Positions 40,077-47,821 of a stretch of 47,821 nt of DNA are shown here, in pieces (within the stretch, counting starts at the first letter, position 1; each line of letters starts with the position of its first letter). The stretch covers positions 1-47,821 of the forward strand of contig NZ_JAATEN010000033.1 of NCBI RefSeq assembly GCF_012034935.1, in the 5' to 3' direction. Source of the stretch: Streptomyces zingiberis (GTDB taxonomy: Bacteria > Actinomycetota > Actinomycetes > Streptomycetales > Streptomycetaceae). The notes beneath the pieces are model-generated. The model was not told the origin of the DNA and did not search any database. It was given only the letters and a program-made list of their open reading frames with translations. Position numbers and translations under genes: made by a program.

Positions 40077-41537
40077 ATGACCAAGGACATCATCGCGCTC
40101 ACCCGGAAGATGCCGGACGCCTGGAGCGTCGTCGCCGGCCTCCTCGCCGGCGGGCCCGACCTGCGCCTCGGCGCCGCCGGTGACGGGGCGGTGCTCCAGC
40201 TCTGCGACGAGGCCGGCCGGCCCCTGGTCTCCGTCGAGTCGCCGGTGCTGGTGCAGGTGGCCGGCGAGACGGCCCGGCTGCTGGGCCCGGACGGGGCGCC
40301 GCCCGGCGAGGGCCCCGTGTGGTGGGTGGAGGCCCGCGCCTCCACGGCGGTGCCCGAGGCGGAGCGGCTCGCCGGGGCGTTCGCCGGCCGGCTCGCCGCG
40401 ATGCTGGACGGCACCGTCTGGCCGCCCGGCGCGGGCGAGGCCATGGGCGACGGCGATCCGGTGCCGCCCGGTGTCACCGCCGCCCCCGCGCCGGTCGCCG
40501 CGCAACCGGCCGTGGACGTGCTGACCGGCCACGCCGCCGTGGTCATCCAGGACCGCCCGGTGATCGCCATGACCGCCTGGCTGTCCGACGCCCGCCGGGC
40601 CACCCTCGCCTCCGGCCGCGGGCTCCAGATCGTCACCCCGCACACCAGCCGCCTCACCTTCGCCACCCGCTCCCTGCTCTTCGCGCCCCCGTCGCGCTGG
40701 GTCGTCCAGGACGGCCGCGGCGGTTACTACGACGGGCTGTCCGGCGCGGTGCTGCGCTGGCGGGACGGGGCCTTCGGGCCGGCCCCCGCCGAGAGCGGGG
40801 AGACGCCGGTCGCGGAGGTCTTCCGGGACACCGCGCCCACCGGGGAGCGGCGGCTCGGGATCTCCGTCCGCACCGCGCACCCCGCCGACGACCGCCTCGT
40901 GCTCGGCGGCGCCCTGGAGGCCGTCTGGCAGGCGGTGACGGGCGGACCGCCGGCGGGCTGGGGCACCGCGGAGCCGGTCAACCTGCCCTGGTCACGGCGG
41001 CGGCTCACCGAACTGGCCTACCAGCGCGCGCCCGAGCCGACCTGGGCCGTCGCGGTCGGCGACCCCGGGCGTCCCGCCACCGCGACCCTGCGCGTCCTGC
41101 GTACCGAGGAGGGCGTCGAGGAGGACATCACGTTCACCGCCGGCTACGGCGAGGACGAGGAGCCGCCGCTGGACGCGCTCGCGGGGCTCGCGGAGGAACT
41201 GGCCGCCCGCCACCACCTCGTCACCCTGCTCGCCCAGGTGCAGACGGGCGGACGGGACCTGCACGTGCCGGCCCGGCTGCACGCGCCACCCGTTCCGGTC
41301 GCCTTCGCCCTGGGCGCGGCCGAGGTCCGGGAGATCGGCGCCGGCCACGCGCGCCGGCCGCCGCTCTCCCTCAGCCCGGTCGAGCTGGGGCCGGACGGCC
41401 GGCACGGCCTCCACTACCCGCTCGGTGACGGCTCCACCGCCGACGGCTGGACCCGTCTCGACCTGCTGATGCGGCATCTCCGGCGCTCACCGGAGCCGGA
41501 GCCGGAGCCGGGGCCGGGGCACGAGCCGCGGGCCTGA
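40077..41537 (+). CDS. ESX-locus protein of unknown function (possibly DUF6177)
   Basis: 486 aa, soluble, with no signal peptide or membrane helix. It resembles a Streptomyces family found after eccC that I recall as DUF6177; I cannot assign a reaction. The N-terminal part (to about 145) and the larger C-terminal part are separated by a Pro/Ala linker. A charged Glu/Pro tail (PEPEPEPGPG) ends it. The start is ATG 40077 with AGGGA 6 bases upstream. Last gene of the ESX run; it is 191 bases from eccC, so it may have its own promoter. Confidence 0.75.
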   Translation: MTKDIIALTRKMPDAWSVVAGLLAGGPDLRLGAAGDGAVLQLCDEAGRPLVSVESPVLVQVAGETARLLGPDGAPPGEGPVWWVEARASTAVPEAERLAGAFAGRLAAMLDGTVWPPGAGEAMGDGDPVPPGVTAAPAPVAAQPAVDVLTGHAAVVIQDRPVIAMTAWLSDARRATLASGRGLQIVTPHTSRLTFATRSLLFAPPSRWVVQDGRGGYYDGLSGAVLRWRDGAFGPAPAESGETPVAEVFRDTAPTGERRLGISVRTAHPADDRLVLGGALEAVWQAVTGGPPAGWGTAEPVNLPWSRRRLTELAYQRAPEPTWAVAVGDPGRPATATLRVLRTEEGVEEDITFTAGYGEDEEPPLDALAGLAEELAARHHLVTLLAQVQTGGRDLHVPARLHAPPVPVAFALGAAEVREIGAGHARRPPLSLSPVELGPDGRHGLHYPLGDGSTADGWTRLDLLMRHLRRSPEPEPEPGPGHEPRA

Positions 41538-42066
41538 CGGCCGCGTGGACGGTACCCGGGGACCCACCCACCGGGGACCGCCCGCCCAACCGGAGCCCGC
41601 GCGGCGGGCGCGCACGCGGCAGCCGGCCGGCACACGGACCGACGGAGTGCGGGCGCGAGCGGTGAGCCGGGGGAGGGAGCCGCGCTCCCCGCACCGAGCT
41701 CCCCGCACCGAGCTCCCCGCACCGAGCTCCCCGCACCGCGCTCCCCGCCGGGCGGGCACGCCCCCGGGCCGGCCGTGCCTCGGTGACCTCGTGACCGCCG
41801 CGCCGGCCGGCCCGGCGGTCACCGAGGCGCGCTCCGGGGACGCGCCGCGCTCGCCCGCCGTGCTCCGCCGGTCCCCTCCACGGCCGCCACCTGCTCGATC
41901 CCCGCACGTGCGCCGGCGCCGCGCGGCGGAGATCTCCCGTCCGGTTCCGGGTAGGAGGGGCCGGAAGCCGGTCGCGTCGCACCCCGGCGGGCGGCGGTAG
42001 GGTCGGGTTGATCTCCGGCCAGATGTTCGACGGCGCCGGGGTGGATGTGGGAAAGGGAGGGCACAC
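41538..42066. other. Intergenic region with 14-bp repeats
   Basis: A 529-base gap at the right edge of the ESX genes. It contains a 4-unit 14-bp repeat (41684-41739) and the NUDIX leader. No gene seen. Confidence 0.6.
41684..41739. repeat. 14-bp tandem repeat GCTCCCCGCACCGA
   Basis: Four units (41684, 41698, 41712, 41726), the last with one change, followed by a partial fifth. Non-coding. Confidence 0.9.
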
Positions 42067-42588
42067 ATGGGGTTCACACCGGGTCGCAGCGTCACCCACT
42101 GCCCGTACTGCGGCGTCGGGTACCCGGAGGCGGCGGGGTGGCCCCGGGACTGTGTGGGCTGCGGTGAGACGCAGTGGGCGAACCCGCTGCCGGTGGCGGT
42201 CGCCCTGCAGCCCGTCGTCGCGGCGGACGGCCGCCGCGGACTGGTCGTGGTGCGGCGGGACATCGAGCCGTTCCGCGGCGAACTGGCCCTGCCCGGCGGC
42301 TACATGGAGGTCGGGGAGACCTGGGAGCAGGCGACGGTACGGGAACTGGCCGAGGAGACCTTGCTCTCCGCCGACGCCGAACGCGTCCGGCTGTTCGCCG
42401 TCGAGAACTCCCTCCGGACCCTGCTGGTCTTCGGCCTGCTGCCGGAGCGGGACGCGGAGACCCTCCCGCCGTCGGTGCCCACCGAAGAGGTGACGGAGTG
42501 GCTGGTGCTCCACGAGCCGGCCGACCTCGCGTTCCCGACGCACACCTCGGTGATGAAGGCCTACTTCGCGGGCTCCCCCGGCATCTGA
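42067..42588 (+). CDS. NUDIX hydrolase with N-terminal zinc ribbon
   Basis: 173 aa. Zinc ribbon cysteines 12, 15, 29 and 32 (HCPYCG, CVGCG) are followed by a NUDIX domain. The NUDIX box begins at Gly78 with Glu84, Arg92-Glu93-Leu94 and Glu96-Glu97 in place, but the later box Gly is Leu99. The zinc-ribbon form is shared with NudC-like and ADP-ribose-type pyrophosphatases; substrate unknown. The start is ATG 42067 with GGGAGGG ahead. Ends in a strong terminator. Confidence 0.9.
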   Translation: MGFTPGRSVTHCPYCGVGYPEAAGWPRDCVGCGETQWANPLPVAVALQPVVAADGRRGLVVVRRDIEPFRGELALPGGYMEVGETWEQATVRELAEETLLSADAERVRLFAVENSLRTLLVFGLLPERDAETLPPSVPTEEVTEWLVLHEPADLAFPTHTSVMKAYFAGSPGI

Positions 42589-42687
42589 TCCGGGGCGTGC
42601 CCGACGGCTGACGGCCCCCGGGCGCGTGCCGCCCGCTCCGGTCCGTTCCCGCCTGCCCCCGCCCGTTCCCGGCCCTTCCACGGCGAA

Positions 42688-42724
42688 GGGCCGCGGCCCC
42701 GGAGAAGTTCCGGGACCGCGGCCC
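42688..42724. terminator. Bidirectional terminator hairpin
   Basis: A 15-bp inverted repeat with one mismatch (42688-42702 with 42710-42724) and a 7-base loop, between the convergent NUDIX and acyltransferase genes. Confidence 0.8.
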
Positions 42725-42800
42725 GCGCGGTGTCGCCGTGACGGCGCCGGTGCCGTCGGAGGCGGGGTGGCCGGGAGGGGCGGGTGCGGCGGCGGCGCGC

Positions 42801-44042
42801 TCAGCCGCGTTCCGCGGCCTTCCCGCCGTCCCGCTTCTCCCCGGCGGCCTCCCCGGCGCGCGGTGTGGCCCGCGCGCCACGGCCGCGGCCCAGTTCGGCC
42901 GCGTCCCGGCGGAACGCCCACGCCATCTTCGGCTCCATCGCCCAGCGGAACATCCACTGCACCGGCTTGGTGCACAGCACCGTGACGATCACCGCGGCGG
43001 CCAGGGTCAGCACGGCCGCGCCCCACGGGGTGTACAGCCACTCCTGGTCGTACCAGTCCCAGAAACGGGAGCCCTTGGCCAGGAAGCCGTGGAGCAGGTA
43101 GCCGTAGAGGGTGCCGGCGCCGAGGGCGGTGAACCACATCTCCCGCCGCGGTACCCAGGCCAGGAAGGCGATGGTGAGCGCCATGGAGCAGCCGAACAGC
43201 GCCAGCGTCATCACGGGTCCGGTCCAGGCGGCGTAGCCCAGCTCCTGGACGCTGTCGCGGTGGTAGAGCCAGCTCACCTTCATCCGCGGCGCGGCCCAGT
43301 AGGCGCAGACGAGGCCGGCGGCGAGCACCGGGATCGCCAGCAGGCGCACCTCACGGCGGCGCATGAGCTGGAAGTGCTCCGGCTTGAGCACCAGGCCGAC
43401 CACGAAGAACGGCAGGAACTGCAGCACCCGCTGGAGGTCCAGGTCGTCGCCGATGTCGGGGGAGACGGAGGCCAGTACCGCGATGGCCAGCGCCAGCGGG
43501 ACGGGCCAGCGCACCACCTTCCACAGCGGGGTGGTGAGGCGCCAGATGAAGAGGGCGATCAGGAACCAGGTGAGGTACCAGGGGTCCAGCAGGCTGATCG
43601 GATAGCCGGGGTCCGGGTCCGCGTAGCGCTTGAAGTAGGTGTACGCGATCTCGAAGATGACGTACGGCACGGCCACGCCGGTGATCAGCCGCTGCAGCCG
43701 GTCCGCCCGCATGTCGAAGCTGCGGGAGAAATAGCCCGAGACGACGATGAACGCCGGCATGTGGAAGGCGTAGACGAACATGTACGCCGCTTCGGCGAGC
43801 CGGCTGTCGGAGATCAGCGGCTGCCAGGCGTGCCCGCAGGCGACGAGGACGATCGCCAGGTACTTGGCGTTGTCGAAGAACGGGTCGCGCTTCTTCGGGG
43901 AACCGTTTCCGCCCGGCGGCGTGGGAGACCGCCCGGGATGTGGTGTTCCCGGGCTGTGCGACGGGGCGTGCGGGGCGGCCGTGTCCTCGGCTGGGGGGAG
44001 GGGGACCCTCCGGTGGCCGTGGGAGCGCAGTACGTCGCTCAT
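42801..44042 (-). CDS. Acyltransferase-3 family membrane protein
   Basis: 413 aa with about 10 membrane helices. The family start motif is RDPFFDNAKYLAIVLVACGHAW, which includes the conserved His, and FHMPAFIVVSGYFSR follows. Such enzymes O-acylate sugars or other envelope carbohydrates (fucose 4-O-acetylase-like); the acceptor is unknown. The Pro/His-rich N-terminus and charged C-terminus (ending GGKAAERG) are cytosolic. The start is ATG 44042, 4-5 bases after GGGAGGG; an in-frame ATG at 44096 has no ribosome site. Confidence 0.88.
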   Translation of the reverse strand: MSDVLRSHGHRRVPLPPAEDTAAPHAPSHSPGTPHPGRSPTPPGGNGSPKKRDPFFDNAKYLAIVLVACGHAWQPLISDSRLAEAAYMFVYAFHMPAFIVVSGYFSRSFDMRADRLQRLITGVAVPYVIFEIAYTYFKRYADPDPGYPISLLDPWYLTWFLIALFIWRLTTPLWKVVRWPVPLALAIAVLASVSPDIGDDLDLQRVLQFLPFFVVGLVLKPEHFQLMRRREVRLLAIPVLAAGLVCAYWAAPRMKVSWLYHRDSVQELGYAAWTGPVMTLALFGCSMALTIAFLAWVPRREMWFTALGAGTLYGYLLHGFLAKGSRFWDWYDQEWLYTPWGAAVLTLAAAVIVTVLCTKPVQWMFRWAMEPKMAWAFRRDAAELGRGRGARATPRAGEAAGEKRDGGKAAERG

Positions 44043-44473
44043 GCACCCTCCCGGAACGGAGGCAGGGGAGTGGACGACCGAGGCGTCGCCGTGCACGAGG
44101 GGGACGGGGCAGCGTGCAACATCTGAGGCACCATAGCGTTGGGAGGCATTGTCCGTAAAACCTTCCCCCTCCTCTCTTCGTTGGCCCTCGGATACCCCAC
44201 GCGGACCAGCTCAAGGGGGGTGATCCGCCCGTTTGACGGTCCTCCGGCCGGTTCCCCCGCCGTGGTGCGGATCACGTGGCGCGGCGGCCCTCCGCCTCGA
44301 TCGTTTGCCCGAGGGGTGGGCGTGGGCATAGGGGTGGCGTGAACAGATGGGCGACGAAATGCCAACGGGGAACGACCCGGTACCGCGTTGGTGGCACCAT
44401 GGTTCCGGCTGGGGGTGCGGGGCCGCATGTCCGGGGCCGGTGACGTCTTTTCCGACCGAGGGTGGGATCAGCT
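44043..44473. other. Divergent intergenic region
   Basis: A 431-base gap between the acyltransferase and small membrane protein genes. It holds a good minus-strand promoter (44130-44159) and a relatively AT-rich stretch at 44140-44200. No gene recognised. Confidence 0.6.
44130..44159 (-). promoter_or_regulatory. Candidate promoter of the acyltransferase gene
   Basis: On the minus strand TTTACG (44159-44154), an 18-base spacer, then TATGGT (44135-44130), about 88 bases upstream of the start codon. Confidence 0.5.
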
Positions 44474-44668
44474 GTGGTCATTTCGCTGTCTGCTGTGGTG
44501 GTGCTCCTGGTCATCATGCTGGTGATGATCAGGTCGAAGTCACTGAAGGCCGGGCCGGCCCTCGTGGCTGTCCTGTTCGGTTTCTTCCTGGCGTCGACGG
44601 GCATCGCACCGACGATCCAGAGACTCCTGGACTCCCTGGCGAACACGCTCAACCAGATCAGCTTCTGA
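44474..44668 (+). CDS. Small conserved membrane protein
   Basis: 64 aa with two hydrophobic helices (VVISLSAVVVLLVIMLVMI and ALVAVLFGFFLASTG) joined by a basic RSKSLKAG loop. The segment FGFFLASTGIAPTI is familiar from short Streptomyces proteins of unknown function. The start is GTG 44474, 7 bases after GGTGGG; an alternative GTG at 44462 adds four residues but has no spacing for a ribosome site. Confidence 0.65.
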   Translation: MVISLSAVVVLLVIMLVMIRSKSLKAGPALVAVLFGFFLASTGIAPTIQRLLDSLANTLNQISF

Positions 44669-44824
44669 CACGGCCGGCCGGGGTTCTCCGGCGCGGCCCA
44701 CCCGGGGGCGGCGCCGGCGGTGTGCGCGAGGCGGCCCCGCGCCTCCCGGCGGCACCCCGGCCCGGCCGGGTCCCTGCCGCCGTTACGCCGTGGCCGCCGT
44801 GCCGTCCGGCGGCCACGGGCGGCC

Positions 44825-45190
44825 TCAGCGTCCCCGCCCGGCGACGGCCCGCACGGTGGCCTCGTCGCGGGCGACGGCCGCGCTGCCGTCGTCGGCGGTG
44901 ATGATCGGACGCTGGATCAGCCGCGGGTGCGCGGCGAGGGCCCCGATCCAGCGCTCCCGCTCGGCGGGCTCCCTCGGCCACGCCGCGATCCCCAGCTCCC
45001 GCGCCACCGTCTCCTGCGTGCGCGTGATGTCCCAGGGCTCCAGGCCGAGCCGGCCGAGGACGTCCCGCAACTCGTCGGTGGAGGGCGGGTCCTCCAGATA
45101 GCGCCGCACCGTGTACTCCGCGCCCGTCTCCTCCAGCAGCCGCACGGCGGAGCGGCACTTGGAGCAGGCCGGGTTCACCCAGATCTCCAT
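44825..45190 (-). CDS. ArsC/Spx-like thioredoxin-fold protein
   Basis: 121 aa. The N-terminal motif is NPACSKCRSA (Cys9, Cys12), then a helical arsenate-reductase-like body with the conserved region LIQRPIIT before the C-terminal strand. No other arsenic gene is nearby, so a general thiol-reductase role is as likely as arsenate reduction. The start is ATG 45190. A perfect 18-bp palindrome lies 84 bases upstream. Confidence 0.85.
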   Translation of the reverse strand: MEIWVNPACSKCRSAVRLLEETGAEYTVRRYLEDPPSTDELRDVLGRLGLEPWDITRTQETVARELGIAAWPREPAERERWIGALAAHPRLIQRPIITADDGSAAVARDEATVRAVAGRGR

Positions 45191-45273
45191 GCGGCCACCC
45201 TAGTGCGGCCGGGCGGGACCACTCGGCGGGCGGGGCGCGCGGGACGTCGCCGGCGCACGCGGGGGCGGACCTG

Positions 45274-45291
45274 GGTACGAACGTTCGTACC
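45274..45291. promoter_or_regulatory. 18-bp perfect palindrome, TetR-type operator candidate
   Basis: GGTACGAACGTTCGTACC, with no central spacer, upstream of the ArsC-like gene. Form and AT content suit a TetR-family operator, but no TetR gene is in the window. Confidence 0.6.
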
Positions 45292-45355
45292 TGCTTGGGC
45301 GCACTCCCTGGCGCACGCGGGGGGCGCGACCGGCCGGGCGCCTGCCCGGAACGGC

Positions 45356-45398
45356 GTCAGGGCCAGGCCGGGGAAACACCCTCTGACCTGGCCCTGAC
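45356..45398 (-). terminator. Terminator of tRNA-Gly
   Basis: A perfect 12-bp inverted repeat GTCAGGGCCAGG/CCTGGCCCTGAC with a 19-base loop, starting 5 bases past the tRNA 3' end on the minus strand. Confidence 0.8.
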
Positions 45399-45403
45399 GG
45401 GGA

Positions 45404-45477
45404 TGGAGCGGGCGACGGGAATCGAACCCGCGTAGCCAGTTTGGAAGACTGGGGCTCTACCATTGAGCTACGCCCGC
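45404..45477 (-). tRNA. tRNA-Gly (anticodon UCC)
   Basis: 74 bases with encoded CCA. Acceptor GCGGGCG pairs with CGCCCGC-complement at the 3' end, the D arm is GCTC/GAGC, and the anticodon stem CCAGT/ACTGG encloses CTTCCAA (anticodon TCC). The T arm is CGGGT TCGATTC CCGTC-like. Reads GGA/GGG codons. Confidence 0.95.
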
Positions 45478-45744
45478 CTGTGCCACGGATACCGCCCGCC
45501 ACCACCGGAGAACCGGCGGCCGCCGCGGTGGTGCCGTGGCACGCTGAGCATCGTAGCGGGTCCGCCCGCCGGCTCGCACACCAGCGTCCGGCCGCCGTCC
45601 GGGCGGGGTTCGGAGGCGGGCGCCGCCGCTGTTCCGGGTCTCCCCGCGCGGGTGCCGTCCGCGCGATGGCGGCGCCGGCAGCACCGACAGCACTGGCAGC
45701 CCTCGTGGGGTTTGCGGGCATGTACGCTACGTCTCGCAAGCAGG

Positions 45745-45821
45745 CGGGGTGTGGCGCAGCTTGGTAGCGCGTCCGCTTTGGGAGCGGAAGGCCGTCGGTT
45801 CGAATCCGGCCACCCCGACCA
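45745..45821 (+). tRNA. tRNA-Pro (anticodon UGG)
   Basis: 77 bases with encoded CCA. Acceptor CGGGGTG/CACCCCG, D arm GCGC/GCGC, anticodon stem TCCGC/GCGGA around TTTGGGA (anticodon TGG), T loop TTCGAAT. The 3' end ACCACCA-like sequence is intact. No second copy of its 3' end was seen that would mark an integrated element. Confidence 0.95.
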
Positions 45822-46224
45822 CCACCGGGCCGGCCCCCACCACAGCGCCCTCCGGGCCTCCGGCCGCTCCGCCCCTCCGGCCCCCGGGGCGCCCCCCTGC
45901 GGAGCCCGTCCGGGCCCTCGGTGCGCGGCCCCCCCCGGGAGCGCCGGCGCGAGGCCCCTCCGGGACGGGACGCCGGGCCCCTGCCGGGCAGCGGTCCCGG
46001 AGCCGTTCCCGGGCCGCCGGTCCACGGCTCCTCCGGGGCTCCGCGGGCCCCGCAGGTTTAGGGGCGGATACCGCTTGCGGTTACTATGCAAGCTGCGTGC
46101 CCGTGTCCGGCTGTGTCGATCGCCCACCGTCGATCAACCCCGTCGATCACCGCATGAGGCGCCCTCCGCAGAGAGTCGCGATCCCTCTGCCCATCCCCGA
46201 AGTCAGCCCCAAGGAGACCGAACC
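45822..46224. other. Leader region of trigger factor
   Basis: A 403-base gap between tRNA-Pro and tig. The first half is Pro/Gly-biased non-coding sequence; the second half carries the tig promoter and an inverted repeat (46057-46093), then about 130 bases of leader. Confidence 0.6.
46057..46093 (+). promoter_or_regulatory. Candidate tig promoter with overlapping inverted repeat
   Basis: TTTAGG (46057-46062) and TACTAT (46082-46087), 19 bases apart. GCTTGC (46073-46078) and GCAAGC (46088-46093) form an inverted repeat that brackets the -10, suggesting a repressor or stress-regulator site. Confidence 0.5.
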
Positions 46225-47679
46225 GTGAAGAGCGCCGTGGAGACCCTGAACCCGACCCGGGTTCGGCTCACTGTCGAGGTGCCCTTCGAGGAGCTCAAGC
46301 CCAGCCTCGACGCGGCGTACAAGAAGATCAACCAGCAGGTGTCGGTGCCCGGCTTCCGCAAGGGGAAGATCCCCGCCCGCGTCATCGACCAGCGGTTCGG
46401 CCGCGGCGCGGTGCTGGAGGAGGCCGTCAACGACGCGCTGCCGAAGTTCTACACCGACGCGGTCAACGAGGGCGAGCTCAACCCGCTCGGCCAGCCCGAG
46501 GTGGACATCACGGAGCTCAAGGACGGTGAGGTGCTGGCCTTCACCGCCGAGGTGGACATCCGCCCCGCCCTGGAGATCCCGGACTTCTCCGGCATCGAGG
46601 TGACCGTCGACGCCGTCGAGGTCACCGACGAGGACGTGGACAAGGCCGTCGAGCAGCTCCGGGACCGCTTCGCCTCCACCACCCCGGTCGAGCGCGCCGC
46701 CGCCGAGGGTGACGTGGTGACCATCGACCTGGAGGCCAAGGTCGACGGCGAGGTCCTGGAGGACGGCGTCGCCCAGGGCGTCAGCTACACCATCGGCTCC
46801 GGCGAGCTGCTCGACGGCATCGACGAGGCCGTCACCGGCCTGGAGGCCGGTTCGAGCGCCACCTTCACCTCCGAGCTCAAGGGCGGCTCCGCCGAGGGCC
46901 GGGAGGCCGAGGTCAAGGCCGACGTCACCGCCGTCGCCGCCCGCGAACTCCCCGAGCTGGACGACGACTTCGCCCAGATGGCGAGCGAGTTCGACACCCT
47001 GGAGGAGCTGCGCACGGACAGCCGCCGGCGCCTGGAGCAGCAGAACCAGTACGAGCAGGCCACCCAGGCCCAGGAGAAGGTGCTCGACGCCCTCCTGGAG
47101 CTGGTCGAGGTGCCGGTTCCCGAGAAGCTCCTCGAGGACGAGATCGGCACCCGCAAGCACAACCTGGAGCACCACCAGCTCGGCCAGATGGGCATGGACC
47201 TGGACGGCTACCTGAAGATCCAGGGCAAGACCGCCGAGGAGTTCGACGCCGAGCTGCGCGAGCAGGCCGAGAAGGGCATCCGCACCCAGTTCGTCCTCGA
47301 CGAGCTGGTCAACCGCGAGAAGGTCTCCGTCGGCCAGGAGGAGCTCACCGAGCACCTGATGCGCCGTGCGCAGTCCTCCGGGATGAGCCCCGACCAGTTC
47401 GCCCAGGCCGTCGTCGAGGGCGGCCAGGTGCCGGTGCTCGTCGGTGAGGTGGCCCGTGGCAAGGCGCTCGCCCTCGTGGTGGAGGCCGCGACGGTCAAGG
47501 ACACCAACGGCGAGATCGTCGACATGGACGACGAAGACGCCGAGGACGCCGAGGACGGCCAGGCCACCGAAGCCGCCGGCACCGACGGGCCCGCCGCCGG
47601 TGAGGCTGCCGCGGGCGACGCCGACGCCGCGGAGAAGGCCACCGAGAAGGCGGCGGAGAGCGGCCAGGCCGGCGCCTGA
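46225..47679 (+). CDS. tig: Trigger factor, ribosome-associated chaperone and prolyl isomerase
   Basis: 484 aa. The N-terminal ribosome-binding domain has the signature VPGFRKGKIP (about residues 46-55). The FKBP-type isomerase domain spans about 160-245 (GDVVTIDLEAKVDGE), followed by the helical C-terminal chaperone arms. An acidic, Ala/Glu/Asp-rich tail of about 50 residues is typical of actinobacterial trigger factors. It folds nascent proteins at the ribosome exit. The start is GTG 46225 with AAGGAG 8 bases upstream. In most actinomycetes clpP genes follow; the window ends before them. Confidence 0.97.
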   Translation: MKSAVETLNPTRVRLTVEVPFEELKPSLDAAYKKINQQVSVPGFRKGKIPARVIDQRFGRGAVLEEAVNDALPKFYTDAVNEGELNPLGQPEVDITELKDGEVLAFTAEVDIRPALEIPDFSGIEVTVDAVEVTDEDVDKAVEQLRDRFASTTPVERAAAEGDVVTIDLEAKVDGEVLEDGVAQGVSYTIGSGELLDGIDEAVTGLEAGSSATFTSELKGGSAEGREAEVKADVTAVAARELPELDDDFAQMASEFDTLEELRTDSRRRLEQQNQYEQATQAQEKVLDALLELVEVPVPEKLLEDEIGTRKHNLEHHQLGQMGMDLDGYLKIQGKTAEEFDAELREQAEKGIRTQFVLDELVNREKVSVGQEELTEHLMRRAQSSGMSPDQFAQAVVEGGQVPVLVGEVARGKALALVVEAATVKDTNGEIVDMDDEDAEDAEDGQATEAAGTDGPAAGEAAAGDADAAEKATEKAAESGQAGA

Positions 47680-47730
47680 CCCATACGCTCCCGGCCGCGG
47701 ACCCCTCCGCCGGCCGGGCGGCGACCGTCA

Positions 47731-47770
47731 CCGGCGGGCCCGGACGCACGCACGCGTCCGGGCCCGCCGG
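47731..47770 (+). terminator. Terminator of tig
   Basis: A perfect 17-bp inverted repeat (47731-47747 with 47754-47770) with a 6-base loop, 52 bases after the stop. The strongest hairpin in the window. Confidence 0.85.
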
Positions 47771-47800
47771 GCGGCGCGGGCCGGCCGCCGCCCCCGCGGC

Positions 47801-47821
47801 GGGGGGGGGGGGGGGGGGGGG
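47801..47821. other. Poly-G contig edge, probably artefactual
   Basis: 21 consecutive G bases closing the window, mirroring the homopolymer start. Likely assembly edge. Confidence 0.8.

Noticed and set aside
45404..45821. tRNA-Gly/tRNA-Pro as attachment site of an integrated element
   Set aside because: No second copy of either tRNA 3' end, no integrase and no excisionase seen in the window, so integration at these tRNAs is not supported.

Overview
The window reads as chromosomal DNA of a Streptomyces-type actinomycete. G+C is very high with G/C third codon positions, GTG starts are common, and the gene families are typical of the group: DUF397 proteins paired with XRE/DUF5753 regulators, an actinobacterial ESX (type VII) secretion locus, a mycothiol-type DsbA oxidoreductase and an Eis-like acetyltransferase. 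Both ends are homopolymer runs (bases 1-155 and 47801-47821) that look like assembly or contig-edge artefacts.

Left part (199-21025), mostly housekeeping: aminopeptidase N (first copy), aspartate-semialdehyde dehydrogenase, a large secreted S8 serine protease, a Tat-exported metallophosphoesterase, a secreted beta-lactamase-fold serine hydrolase, a second aminopeptidase N divergent from a DsbA-family protein, an amino-acid permease, BioY, RpiB, a Nei/Fpg-type DNA glycosylase and an Eis-like GNAT protein. The run pepN / DsbA-like / rpiB / nei, with trigger factor at the right end, matches a gene order also known from Mycobacterium tuberculosis (Rv2467, Rv2466c, Rv2465c, Rv2464c, Rv2462c, from memory). 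About 20 kb of accessory DNA sits between nei and tig here.

Middle part (21185-41537), a type VII secretion island. A membrane PP2C phosphatase is followed by two WXG100-like proteins, a small helical partner and a 959-aa toxin. The toxin has a helical secretion head, a Gly-Gly-Pro linker and a PD-(D/E)xK nuclease-like tip. Next comes a tandem array with a period of about 1.61 kb: three Imm49-family immunity genes, two orphan toxin tips and two 3' fragments of an antisense DUF397 gene. The array ends at two DUF397 genes, a stub of a lost regulator and a frameshifted XRE/DUF5753 regulator. Then follow a small membrane protein, EccD, a MinD-like ATPase, the three-domain ATPase EccC and a late-operon protein of unknown function. 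No full EccB, EccE or mycosin lies in the window. The likely logic is that EccC/EccD export the WXG100 pair and the toxin, while the Imm49 proteins protect the producer. In the array the toxin core and the immunity C-terminal half are almost invariant, and the segment between them (toxin C-terminus plus immunity N-terminal half) varies. This layout would let homologous recombination swap toxin and immunity specificity together.

Right part (42067-47821): a NUDIX hydrolase, an acyltransferase-3 membrane protein, a small membrane protein, an ArsC-like protein, tRNA-Gly(UCC), tRNA-Pro(UGG) and trigger factor with a strong terminator. Many convergent gene ends carry long GC-rich hairpins, listed as terminators.
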